NCBI RefSeq assembly: GCF_018812025.1
Contig: NC_063066.1
Span: 2,179,692-2,243,691, forward strand
Origin: Megalobrama amblycephala
Taxonomy: Eukaryota > Chordata > Actinopteri > Cypriniformes > Xenocyprididae
DNA: 64,000 nt
Direction: 5' to 3'
Numbering within the stretch: position 1 is the first letter of the stretch; each line of letters opens with the position of its first letter. Shown one piece after another: positions 33,297 to 44,850 of the stretch. Under the pieces are notes generated by a model that saw only the letters and a list, made by a program, of their open reading frames with translations, searched no databases and was not told the origin of the DNA. The position numbers and the translations under genes are program-made.

Positions 33297-33306
33297 CCTA
33301 TTTATA
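33297..33306 (-). promoter_or_regulatory. TATA box of SPINK B
   Basis: TATAAATAGG on the minus strand, about 48 bases upstream of the start codon. Confidence 0.8.
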
Positions 33307-34086
33307 CCAATACAGTGTATCTGCCTCTGAACGCAATTAGTGCTCCCTGCAGAGCAAAATTACCTCAAGCTGCACCTCTTTGGAGCTCAAGATTAACCTG
33401 TTTAATGGGTGGAGAGGAATGTGGGAGCGGACCGGTGTTACGAGATTTTTGGTTTCTGAGATTTTCCGTTTCCAAAGGCGGCACTTACATGAATATTCAG
33501 GAGTTTCTCAGACATGCACAAAGCAGAACAACCTTCAATGAGCTCAGCTCATTGTTATCGTTCTTATTTGTACCTTGTGATGTTTTAAAACTCTTTTATT
33601 AGTTGTTATCATTAAGTACATCACTGCCTGTAACAACTGAAATAAACCTGTATAAATGTGTCTGAGGACTAATATCTATTCTGGAATTGTTCTTAAATTC
33701 TTGTTAATTTTGATATATATGGTGTATTGCTGTTTAAAAGTATGGGATTAATCAAATTATTTGTTTGGGCTCACCAATGCTGCATTTATTTGATCAAAAC
33801 AGGCAATAACAGATTTGTTTTCTGTTTTAATTTATTTTAAATGGCTGTTTATTCCTGTTACTCCAGTGTTCAGTCACATGATCATTCTAATATGATCTTT
33901 CTAATATCTCACAGAAACCGAAAATCGCGTAACACCGGTTCTTTTTTAGTGAACCGGTCGAACCAGTTCACCAAATCGGACTGAATCATTAGAAACATTC
34001 AGCATCTCCAATAACGGGTGGAAACTGGCATCAGGGATGAAAAAAGTGACAAAAAACATGAGACACAACAAGAAAAAAAGTTTTAA
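33307..34086. other. SPINK B upstream flank (duplicated)
   Basis: About 33370-33520 matches the flanks of A and C; 33560-33690 matches 59808-59850 plus 63581-63690 and thus preserves the empty site of the I/Nimb-like LINE. About 33720-33900 matches 14380-14580. No gene. Confidence 0.65.
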
Positions 34087-36222
34087 AGGGATATTTCACC
34101 CAAAAATTAAAATTATTTCATGATTTGCTCACCCTCAAGCCATTCTAGGTGCATGCAGTCATTCGTCCGGATATATAAAGTTTTAAATAGGCTATGGATA
34201 TTTTTCTTACAAAAACTTATCCCTTCACTTCAAAAGGCCTTTATTACAGTTTTTTTCAATTGCTAACAAGCGTTTAGCAATACTTAAAGTACTTTTTCTA
34301 AACTCTTAACACAGCAACACACAAAAATCACACAGTCAATAGTTAATTTTCTGCCCAAAACCATATTTTGTTATATAAACACAAACTCCACATTTCAAAA
34401 CGCTAAAAACCTTTTTCAACATATACTAACTCTATCAATACACAGCAAACCTGATTCAAAATCGAGTCGTTCTGTCAAAACATAGCACTAGTTTTCTATC
34501 CAACATGAACATATAGTCGATCAAAGCGCAATGACTGTCAAAATGCTAACAGTTGATGGCATTATGAAAAATGCATTACTTGTCATGTTTCGATTCTAGC
34601 TGGAGAAAATATGAAATCCATTGTTTTTATAATTCAGTTTCCTTTTACTACAGTAATAGTATAATGCATGTAAGCCATTCTATATTTTTGGTTGAGTGTT
34701 GAATGTGTGCATTCTTGGCAGCAGAAGTGAGTCATTATTTTATAGAATGTGCAGTAGAAAAAAAGAAGAAGAAAGTAACAGAATTGCTCAGGGCAGCTAC
34801 TGGTCAGATGAGTCCCCTATGCAGGACTTCAGTGCCCCCCTTGGTTGAAATCTCTTTCTGGGGTTGGGTGTGTGGTGTTGATGTTGCCCTCATAGAGGTT
34901 GGGATGGTGTCCCATTGGTAGTTAGTGCCCTACGCAGACCACATATTCTGCATATATGGAACAATGGTAGTGGAATCATTGTAGTAAAAGCTTTACATGA
35001 AGCTTTTACTGAAATTAAAACATGAAATTGCTGCCATTGATCAACAACAAATCCAGCATACATGGTCTTTGGTTACTGTTGAAGCTTTTTTTCCGCCACA
35101 GAATAAAAAAAAGTATAAAACGTAATTGTGGCTTTTTATCTCACAATTCTATTTATTTATTATTTTGTAATTGTGAATATACATCTCACAATTCTGACTT
35201 TTTTTCCTCAGAATTGTGATATATAAACTATAGGAATTGAGTTTAAAAAGTCAGAATTGTGAGATAAAAAGACATAATTACCTTTTTTATTTTCTATTCA
35301 TGGCAGAAATAAGCTTTCATAGATTCCACGTGTAAGTGAAAAAAACAGAGATGCACAGTCCAGCATTCTTCCTCCTCTCCCATACCTCTTCTTCTCCCTT
35401 GTCCTGATCCAACTTCTCCTTTCCTCCTTCATCTATTCTTCTCCCTTACCCAGATATTATTTTCTCTCTGCTCCTCTGTGTTGTTCTTCATCCACACTGA
35501 ACAAATCCGTTTCAAAGAGTCCTATTTTACTGTGTATGTCCATGTAATGGAAAGAAGTTCAACCCCTGACTATACTTCCAACTGAGATTGGAATTTGCTT
35601 TTTCTCAGTATTTCAGTGATCTGCTAATTAAAAATGCTTATCAATTGTTTCAGTATTTGCTTTATATATTTTTTCAATACTTTTGAGCTGCTGTTGTTGC
35701 AGAATTAGAGGTTTTATCCTATATTTAAAGATTGGAACATTAGGTCTTCATTTCTGACTTGCTGTGTTTAAGCATTTGCAAATAAGATGAGAAAGATCCA
35801 TGATTTTGGTATGAGGTAAGCTTATATGAAAAGAAAATTTAAGCATTTAAGAAATGTGTTAATTGATTGCATTTTGTGTGAAAACGACATGAATTGTGTT
35901 AATGGTGTGGCCACAACAGACGGATGTTCAGCTAAATGTGTTTAGAGTTTTGAAAATGTGACTAAAGATTGGACAAAAGTATGTTAGCAATTGAAAAAAA
36001 CTGTAACCCTCGGGAGTCTTATGGATTCTTTTTTAATTTTTTTTTTATGGATGGATGCATTTTTCTGTCTTCAGAATTTGGCCTACCATTCACAACCATT
36101 ATAAGGATATTTTTAAATGTATCTCAGATTGTGTTCGTCAGAAAGAAGATAGTCATATACACCTAGGATGCTTGAGGGAGAGTAAACCATGGGATTATTT
36201 TCATTTTCGGGTGAACTATCCT
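34087..36222. mobile_element. TTAA MITE carrying a nested TA element
   Basis: The outer ends AGGGATATTTCACCC and GGGTGAACTATCCT are flanked by TTAA (34083-34086, 36223-36226). The paralogous site 15554-15557 is empty, proving insertion after the A/B duplication. A second element occupies 34247-36003. No coding. Confidence 0.88.
34247..36003. mobile_element. 1.76-kb non-autonomous mariner-like element
   Basis: The ends CAGTTTTTTTCAATTGCTAA and the inverse are flanked by TA (34245-34246, 36004-36005). The TA duplication and CAGT terminus fit the Tc1/mariner superfamily. Internal short inverted repeats of TCACAATTCTGACTTTTT lie at 35110-35290. A copy of its right part lies at about 38745-39755. 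No transposase frame. Confidence 0.8.
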
Positions 36223-36226
36223 TTAA

Positions 36227-37520
36227 TTATGTTGTTGTTATGATAGTAAAGATGCATTTGTTGGCAAAATAGTGTTATATAAGCTGTGTTTGGAATAATA
36301 ATTACGTTTGCATATGTTAAGTTTGGTGAAAATAACACTAACAAACAACTTTAAATGAAAAGGTCGATCACGTCAGATTAATTAACAGTTCCAAGCTGAA
36401 ATATTAAAAGTTTATCATAACATTTATTACATGATGCCATAAGGATTTTATGATTTTTCTGATACTATAGAAATTTCATAATTCTTGTCAATACCACAAA
36501 AAAACTACTAGCTTAAATAAATAAAACTCAAACTCACTGAAGACAAGAAAACAGTTAATGATGAAATAAGAATATGAAGATAATTACAAACAATAGGAGA
36601 AAAAACTACAGAAAAATAAATGCTACGCATTGTATAAATTAATCAAATGTATAAAAACACTGCATAGTCTTCATTGTGTAAATTAAATATATATTTATTC
36701 TAATTAAAGTTACAGAAGTGGAATTGTCAAGAGCAGTAAGAGACTTTTTTTCTCTCTTGTTGTTTGATTAATAATGTTGATATCAGCCACACCCTGCTTC
36801 ATTAGGGAATGCAACCTTTCAAGGCTACTTGAACCTCTTCTGCTTGTAAAGAATAATAATGACAACACAACTGTGATTTGAAGATAAAAAAAGGAAAAAG
36901 CTGTTTATGAAGTACAGCTGTTATGAGAGATATATAGATAACTTGTTTATGTGTAAACAGTGAAAGAATTATGAGTGATAGCTATTCATGTAAACAAAAA
37001 ATTATGACAGAGACAGCTTGTTGGAAAATATGAATTGGAGTGATAACTATTCATGAAAAACAACTGTAAAATACATGTTTGATAACTCGTTTGTAAAGCA
37101 GTGAAAAATGCATGATAATTTGTATATGATAACTGTTGATTGATGAAAACAAGACAAATGGGTTTTTGTAAAGCTGTTTAATAAGATAATAGCTTATTAA
37201 AAAATGACAGACAACTGGTATTGTAACGCCTTTATTAAAAAGCATGTTTTTTCATATATTTAAGTTGTTGAGATTGAACAGACCACGGAGAAGTCCTCTG
37301 TCTAATTGTAAGTATTTTTAAAATGCTTAGGTCAGATTTGACTTTCTTACCTAATCTGAGAATAATAAAAATAAGGTAAAGGTGCTTAGAGACGCATCAC
37401 AAAACAATATGAATGACAGACAGCAGGAAAATTAGACAGCTGTCACTCTAGGTATATATTGAATGTGTAGTTGTAGAGAATAGCCACACAGTTGTTTTGC
37501 ACCAAAGAGCTGTCGGGTCC
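36227..37520. other. Duplicated flank, then AT-rich DNA
   Basis: 36227-36780 matches 15558-16120. Beyond that, irregular repeats of a GATAACTATTCATG-like motif occur at 36975-37150. No gene. Confidence 0.55.
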
Positions 37521-38350
37521 ATTATACTGTAACACGTGCATTTAAATGACTGTTTACGAGGATACTTGCAAAGATGGGCATTTTGACACATACACGTATG
37601 CATTTATAATTTAACCGTTCAAGGCTAATAAAACGGCAAATATAACTCAGTTCAAGACTCACGCGCTCTGTGTCTGCGTCTCTCAGACAGTCTCTCACGC
37701 ATATGGAGAAATGAGTTGTCTTTTGCTGCTGACTGCGATTCAAAGGCTTAAAATCACCTGTTTTAAACCGCAAAGCTTAAAAAAGCATGCAAATGATAGG
37801 CTTTCGTGACCACGCAGCACAGCAAACTCACGTGAATGAGTAACCTAAGCACGAGTCTGTTGATAGGCTTGTCCAAAACGCTCTCGCGGTACTTTGATGT
37901 GATACGACAATATGACTGCGCAGCGCCGATGCATCTCGAACACTATAGCTCGATCACAATAATGACCTATTTTGGATCAAGTTTGCACCCCTGATTGTAA
38001 GTACACAAGACCAAAAGTGCATATGAAGGCCCTGTCCCAAATGACACACTTCATAGCACCGTAACATTATAAAGTGAATACTTTTTGTCTGCCAAAAAAT
38101 CAAAACAAAATAGTAGTGACTTTATTCAACACTGATGGGCGATTTCAAAACAATGCTTCATGAAGCTTTACGAATCTTTTGTTTCGAATCAGTGATTCAG
38201 AGCGTGTGTAACTGCCAAAGTCACTTGAACCATTGAAGTTTTGAAACAATTGTGACGTAAGGAAGCCTCGTTTACTGAAATCAAGTGACTTTCACACTCT
38301 GAACCACTGACTTATTTTCTGTGCACAAAAATATTCTCGTCACTTCAAAA
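37521..38350. other. Duplicated flank resembling 2220-3060
   Basis: About 37760-37930 and 37990-38190 match 2220-2380 and 2840-3060 in the same order. No exon found. Confidence 0.55.
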
Positions 38351-38744
38351 TATTAAAATTTAACCACTGTACTCACATGACCTGTTTTAAATATGCCTTT
38401 AGTAGCATATTTAGTAATTTCATCAAAAATATCTTAATTTGTGTTCTGAAGATAAACGAAGGTCTTACAGATGTGGAACGACATGAGGGTGAGTAATTAA
38501 TGACAGAAATATAATTTTTGGGTAAACTGACCCTATACATGTACTTCGTAGAGATGTGCAATGATTGGTGGGTAAGCTTTCCTTTCCACTTCCTGTGAAG
38601 TGATGCATCCATGTTCCTGTATTCCCTGTTCTGTCCACTTCGCAGGGCACTTACGGTCGAATGGAACGCACTTGAGGTTTTTAGTGCTGCTTTCTGTGTG
38701 TTAATATTTCTTCAACTTTTGTCAGTTCTTGTATAACTTGGTGT
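38351..38744. repeat. TTAA MITE fragment and SPINK-flank segment
   Basis: 38360-38535 is a truncated copy of the MITE at 13488-13828 (GTGTTCTGAAGAT... GGTGAGTAATTAATGACA). 38550-38710 (GTGCAATGATTGGTGGGTAA) recurs at about 49072-49215. Confidence 0.65.
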
Positions 38745-39755
38745 CCACTTGGTAGCTAGTGCCCTGTGCAGACCACATATTGTGTAAATATGGAACAATG
38801 GTCGTGTAATCATTGTAGTATAAAGCCTTTACTGAAATGAAAACATGAAATTGCTGCCATTGATCAACAACAAATCCAACATACATGGCCTTTGGTTATT
38901 ATGGAAGCTTTTTTTCCACCACAGAATAAAAAAGCATAAAAGGTAATTGTGACTTTTTATCAAAAATATTTTTTATTTTGCAATTGTGAGTTTATATCTC
39001 TCAATTCTGACTTTTTTATTTTCAGAATTGTGAGATATAAACTAGGAACTGATAGAAAACAGTCAGAATTGTGAGATAAAAAGTCACAATTACCTTTTTT
39101 TTTCTTCTATTTACGTCAGAAATAAGCTTTCATAGGTTCATCATGTGTAAGGGGGAAAACCATAGAGATGCACAATCCGGCACACATTCTTCCTCCTCTC
39201 CTGTCCTCTTCCTCTTCTTCTCACTTGTCCTGATCCAACTTCTCCTCTTCTCCTTCATCTATTCCTCTCCCTCACCCAGATATTATTTTCTCTCTGCTCC
39301 TCTGTGTTGTTCTTCATACACACTGAACAAATCCGATTCATAGAGTCTTATTTTACTGAGACTGGAATCTGCCAAATATTTAAGTGATCTAATTAAAAAT
39401 GCTTATCAATTGCTTCAGTATGTGTTTTATATATATTTTCAATACTCTTGTTGCAGAAGTATAGGTTTTATCCTATATTTAATGATTGGAACATTAGGTC
39501 TTCATTTCTGACTTGCTGTGTTTAAGCATTTGCAAATAAGATGAGAAAGATCCATGATTTTGGTATGAGGTAAGCTTATATGAAAAGAAAATGTAAGCAT
39601 TTTAGAAACGGGTTAATTAACTGCATTTTGTGTGAAAATGACATGAATTGTGTTAATAGTATGGCCACAACAGATGGATGTTCTGCTAAATGTGTTTAGA
39701 GTTTTGAAAATGTGACTAAAGATTGGACAAAAGTATGTTAGCAATTGAAAAAAAC
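38745..39755 (+). mobile_element. Right part of a second mariner-like element
   Basis: Homologous to about 34915-36000 and ends GTTAGCAATTGAAAAAAACT, but the left third and the closing G-TA are missing. Non-coding. Confidence 0.7.
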
Positions 39756-40318
39756 TAATATTTCTTCAACTTTTGTCAATTCTTGTGTAAACTGAACGTA
39801 CATACAAAAAACTTTAGAGCTTTATTCCTATCTATATTCTGAAGGTTTTTACAGAGGGATTTGTTGATATATAATTTGCCGTATTTTATACAGCATTTTA
39901 TTCCTAAAAAAATGGTGAATTTTTTTTTTTTCTGGCTGCTGATAGTATTTTCTGATTTATGGAGTGATAAAAGGAGATATCCAAAATTCCCTCTGTAAAA
40001 ACCTTTTAATTTAATATGTCCAAAAAATTAAACAAGAATTTTGAACCTGACTTTGAACCTGACAGATTTTTGTTCTAGAAATGTATGCAAATTAGCGCAT
40101 ATTTAAGTAGATAATGCATCATTTGCATATTTAAACATAACATTTTAGAAAACTTGTAATACAAACATTTTTTGTAATTTTTAATGTAATCAACCAGCTG
40201 GGGAAATATGGTGATATCTATTAGTTATTTTTTTTACCCTATTCACCTGGGGTGTCTCGCCTTAATATACATGGTTAAAATGATATAAACCTTAAAAATA
40301 GAAAGGACTGAATCAAGG
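39756..40318. other. AT-rich spacer
   Basis: No gene or defined element recognised. Confidence 0.45.
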
Positions 40319-40803
40319 TAGAAATGCACTGATACTAAATTTCTCCGATAACGATAGTTTAGGGGTTCTGTCTTTTATACCTTATTTTAAATTAATAATA
40401 ATTTCATTATATTTAATAATTAATCATATTTTTAATCATTACATTTTGAAAGAAATGCAAATAAAAACTTTATTCTCTCCAATTCATCAACTTGTTTCAG
40501 AGTAACTGGTATCAGTTATAAAAAAACACATTACTCAAATTAATATTAACACACATTAACTACATTCTGAAGATTAAATTAATATTTATTTACTTTCCGA
40601 ATGTTATTAATTCATGTAATTACTATTAATATTGAACATTAAACTGGTTTCTTAGCATTTTCTTTACACAAAGCACAAATTCAGTGCATTTTCCTGCCCT
40701 TTTTTGATATCTCTGGATATATCCCGGACTATCGGCTGATAGTGTGAAAATTTGCTTTTATCAGCCGATATCAATTATTGGCTGATATATCGGTGCATCT
40801 CTA
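40319..40803. mobile_element. Non-autonomous hAT, 485 bp
   Basis: The ends TAGAAATGCACTGATA and TATCGGTGCATCTCTA are imperfect inverse repeats. The flanking 8-mers AATCAAGG (40311-40318) and ATTCAAGG (40804-40811) differ at one base. The right end is duplicated at 6391-6493. Confidence 0.8.
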
Positions 40804-41583
40804 ATTCAAGGATTTAATTAATTAAAGGTCAAATTTCTGATGGCCATAATAGCTATTTGTATAATTTGTGTAATGCTGTCGCCCTCTGCTGGTAACACAG
40901 ACACTTGTTCATCCACAGCCTCCTTATTTTCTCTGAAACATCTGTAGCTTTTTCCTAAATTTATACCGAGGTTAATAAAATATGTAAAATTATCTTGATT
41001 AAAGAACTTTGTCTAAACGACTTTATGCATCAGCTGAATGCATATATTAACATTAATTATAGGCTATAGCCAATAAATGAAAACTAAAACGTGGTTTCCA
41101 CTGCTAATAGATTAATAGGACTAATACATGGGTTGTTTTAACCCAGTGGTTGGGTTAAATGTTTGCCCAACCTGCTGGGTAGTTTTATTTAACTCAACTG
41201 TTGTATGTTAATATCTATATGACTGGCTTAAAATGATCCAGAATATGTTGGAAATTAAAAATCAGATATAATTACTAGAGGCAACAATAATAAAAGGTGA
41301 ACATTTTTAATAAGCAATTTAATTAATAAATGTTCATTCTTAAACATATTAATAAATGTTAATTTCCAACACATTTTGGGCTCATTTTAGGCAAGCAATA
41401 CAGTATAATTTTTAAACAATAGTTGAGTTAAATAAAGCGAGTAGAAACACCTGTGAGAGTCGCGAGTCTTCAGAGAAAACTCGTGCCAGTTTAAAGAGAA
41501 AAAAACGATAAAAAGAATCACAGTTTACAGGCCATAGAGAGTTTATACGCACCGTGTCCCGATCTGACAGATCTACATCGGAC
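40804..41583 (+). other. Duplicated unit upstream of orphan exon copy
   Basis: Matches 6494-7250 for most of its length, then about 41435-41583 matches the 5' region of gene X. Includes an 'AACCCAG' MITE fragment near 41130-41210. No complete gene. Confidence 0.6.
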
Positions 41584-41626
41584 ATGACTTTGAGCCAGGA
41601 GGATCCTGTAGAGAACAGCTCAACAG
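41584..41626 (+). pseudogene. Orphan gene X exon 1, copy 2
   Basis: The exon reads ATGACTTTG then AGCCAGGAGG...CAACAG|GTGAG. A short deletion joined an upstream ATG in frame to the usual SQEDPVENSST peptide, so the start is now MTLSQED. Exons 2 and 3 are absent: about 150 bases downstream the sequence jumps into SPINK intron text. It is therefore a relic, unless spliced to something else. Confidence 0.6.
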
Positions 41627-41880
41627 GTGAGATCCAAATCACTTTTGAAACCGAGACATTACATGTTCCTTGAACTCCAGCATTGAAGTCGCAGTAATCT
41701 TTTAATCCCTATTGTGTCCTATATCCGAGTGAAACGGCTTCTCGAACAAGAACAAATGTTGGGCAGGGCTTGATTTTGTTTGGTCTAATGTTGTTTTGTT
41801 GGACAAAAACAATATTTCAGTCATTTTTTTTAAGTGAACCACCCCTTAATTAGCAATATCCTAATATCAGTTGTTTTTGT
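41627..41880 (+). other. Gene X intron / SPINK intron deletion junction
   Basis: Sequence like 27060-27180 ends at GGGCTTGATTTTGT and continues as TTGGTCTAATGTTGTTTTGT, the SPINK intron 1 text. The identical join exists at about 7380. Confidence 0.75.
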
Positions 41881-41990
41881 AAATGAAATCATGCGTGCAG
41901 ACATGCAAACATCGTTCCAGGCTTGAGAGTGAACTCACTAAAACTGACAATATGATCAGTGATAAAATGATCCGCCTGTTTATATCAGTA
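41881..41990 (-). pseudogene. Orphan SPINK promoter and start codon
   Basis: On the minus strand a TATA-like TATAAACAGG (41975-41984) and the conserved SPINK leader are followed by ATG at 41910-41912, but the signal-peptide exon and its donor are deleted. No cassette follows. It is a relic of a fourth SPINK copy. Confidence 0.7.
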
Positions 41991-43054
41991 CTCTTAATAT
42001 TGGAGCGAACCGTCCATCCCGCTGATTCATCACACACACAGAGGGAAGTTTACTAAGCACCTTGCGTTTGATATTTATTTAATTTGGCTGTTAGGTGTGT
42101 GTAATGTTGATTGATTGATTGTTTGATTATGATCACCTGAAGATTTATAGCATTTTGTATGCAACCTTTGAGAACAAGTGAATTGTTACACTGATGTTTG
42201 CACTGTTTAAACTTAATAAAAATGTTTTTAGACTGTAGACCTTTTTCACATCTTTACTGAAACATAGGTCTCGGCACCTAATTAACTTGGTGAGTGCTTT
42301 GATTGTTGTGTGTGATTAAATGAATAATCACTTGAGTTGTATGAAGTCCATCATGGGTAAAATATACAGTTTAATCTCTGATTCTGCCAAATCATTCAGT
42401 TCCTGTAAAAATCCTCAATTGTTTTCTTCAACGCTTCTTCAAAGAAAATGTTCTGTACAAAGTACAAATACGTTACACATATTATCAAATATCTTTTGCA
42501 CATTTATCTGTCTCGTCTAATCCAAGGCTGTTCATGTAATGATTTTTATTTTTATTTTTTTTAAATATGATGCATAAATATCTGCTACCATTTGCATGAG
42601 GCACTAATCATAAAATATAGAAAATAGGGGCTGAAAATATCAAAAAAATTAAACTTTGATCATCAACCTCAGTTTGTATTTTTGGTTCATTGAGGTTTAC
42701 TGTTTTTGTAGTCCTGTTGGACTTGAGAATACTGATACCAGTACAATCATTACTGAGGGATTGTTTAATTATTCATTAATATCATTAATAAATGTTCATT
42801 TATTAAACATTAATAAATGTTAATTTCCAACATATTTTGGGCTCATTTTAAGCAAGCAATACAGTAATTCTTAAACAATAGTTGAGTTAAATAAAACTAC
42901 CCAGCAGGTTGGGCAAACATTTAACCCTAACCCTTAACCTTACTTACACAAAGAGACACTTAAGAGATAAATATATTCATATTTTCATAGATCAGTCACA
43001 TTTGGCCCTTCAAACAGCCATTTGTGATGCGAGCGTTGCCGTTTTTTTTTCCGT
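41991..43054. other. Degraded duplicate flank
   Basis: About 42365-42450 resembles 10195-10290; about 42780-42930 holds an 'AACCCAG' MITE fragment. No gene. Confidence 0.5.
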
Positions 43055-43183
43055 TGCTGTCTTCAGAGAAAACTTTGAAGTTTAAAGAGAAAAAAATTGT
43101 ATCTTCACACATAAAAAGCGCAGTTTACAGACCATAGAGAGTTTATATGCACCGTATCCTGATTTGAAAAATCTACATCGGAC

Positions 43184-43256
43184 ATGACTTTGTGTTCCAC
43201 CTGTAAAGAGGGTGTAGATATGAGTCAGGAGGATCCTGTAGAGAACAGCTCAACAG
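43184..43256 (+). pseudogene. Orphan gene X exon 1, copy 3 (longer N-terminus)
   Basis: The exon can start at 43184 (MTLCSTCKEGVDMSQEDP...) or at 43220 (MSQEDP...); both are in frame and reach CAACAG|GTGAG. In the intact gene X the upstream ATG is ATT and out of frame. Downstream matches gene X intron 1 to about 43740, then a foldback fragment, then the DIRS element; no exon 2 is seen before 49 kb. Confidence 0.6.
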
Positions 43257-44094
43257 GTGAGATCCATATTACTTTTGAAACCGAGACATACCTATACAGA
43301 ACATGTTCCTTGAGCTCCAGCATTGAAGTCGAAATAGTCTTTTAATCCCTATTGTGTCCTATATCCAAGTGAAACTGCTTCTCAAACAAGAACAAATGTA
43401 GGGCGGGGCTTGATATTGTCTGTGGGGAATTGGTTGGATGGTTCTGGTTTGCTATTGGTGGATCTCATGTGAGTGACAGGTTGCCCCGCCCTCGTCATCA
43501 GAGAAGAGAAGAGATGTCGCTGAGAGAGGGAGGAGAAGATATTCTGATTCAAGATTATGAGGAACATGAATTTAAATCGGTAATGATTTACACAGTGGCG
43601 ACACACAATCAATATTGTTGGAATTTCTTTCAGAACAATCTTTTTGATGATGAATGTTAAAAACAGCTATGAACAATAAAAACACTGGCAGCCAATCAGA
43701 ATCCACTCAACTTTTAAGAGCTTGAGCATTTAAAGCGACAGAGGCCCTATCCTAAATGGCACCCTAAACACTTGTGGTCTTCCTACCAGTCTGCACTTTT
43801 GTGACGTAACACTGCTTTGACTGTCGGGAAGAAGTCAGCTGCGGAGCCATAGACTGTAAAAAAATGGACGACACAACTTCGCTCTCTTCCATTGTAATAA
43901 GTGTTCATCTTGAGTCTGCGCAGTAGTGAGCGCGAATTGGAGCCACGATATCAAGGTCCCGACCACACTCTCACAGAATCGGTTAATAAAGCAGAACAAC
44001 TAATTATGTTGGTGTGAAATAAACAGTTATAGAAATTAAAGTTAAAGCTCCAATCTCCTCCCAAAGATCCAACCCGATCTCACGGCAATTCATA
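43257..44094 (+). other. Gene X intron 1 homolog without the L1 insertion
   Basis: Matches 27018-28339 minus the L1 (empty site about 43505-43545), followed by a partial foldback element from about 43746. No exon. Confidence 0.65.
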
Positions 44095-44850
44095 CATTTT
44101 TTATAACCTTAGTTCCCTGAATAGGGAACGAGCCGAGCCTGCGTAGTTGCTATGGGAACGCCTCTGCGTGATTGCATCATGAAGCACTTATGAAATCAGA
44201 CCAATGGGGTGACGGAACGTTATAGGCGGGCGACGTCACTGACCAGGAACTATAAAGCCTACCCGAAAACACTCTCATTCAGCTTCTGAATCCTGAAGCA
44301 AGGCGCTTATGGGCATGCCGGGAATATGGCAAGGCGACGCAGCGTCTCGTTCCCTATTCAGGGAACTAAGGTTATATACATAACCAAGACGTTCCCTTTC
44401 AAGGGAACTCGCGCTGCGTAGTCGCTATGGAAACGACAATACCAACGTCACCATATGAGAAACTTACCGTTCGTGTGAAGCCGAGTCACACAACTTACAG
44501 TAACACCTGCACCCCTGAAGTGGAGCCGAGGTCTAGTTCATAAACCCCAAGAATGTGAGCGGTGAGGACCAGCCTGCCGCATCACCAACATTTTACCATA
44601 TTCCTCGTAGAGTGGGCTAACAGCCAAAGCTGAAGGCTGACCACCCACTCGCTCGTTCTCTGCTTGGATGCAGGGTACACTTTTTAGGAGACCCAAACAT
44701 ACAAAGATTTGCTTAAACTTAGTCCACATAGCATGGCTCTGTGGTAATAAGCATCCAGTGCTCAAACTGTGCACAGCAGATAAGCTTTTCCTGGTCCGAC
44801 GTCATAATGTAGGAGGACAGAAGGCCTGCAGTACAATAGGTCTCACAGTA

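Noticed and set aside
39143..39343. Ser-rich 66-aa open frame
   Set aside because: Low-complexity CT-rich sequence inside a non-autonomous mariner-like element; the related copy at 35370-35500 does not keep the frame.
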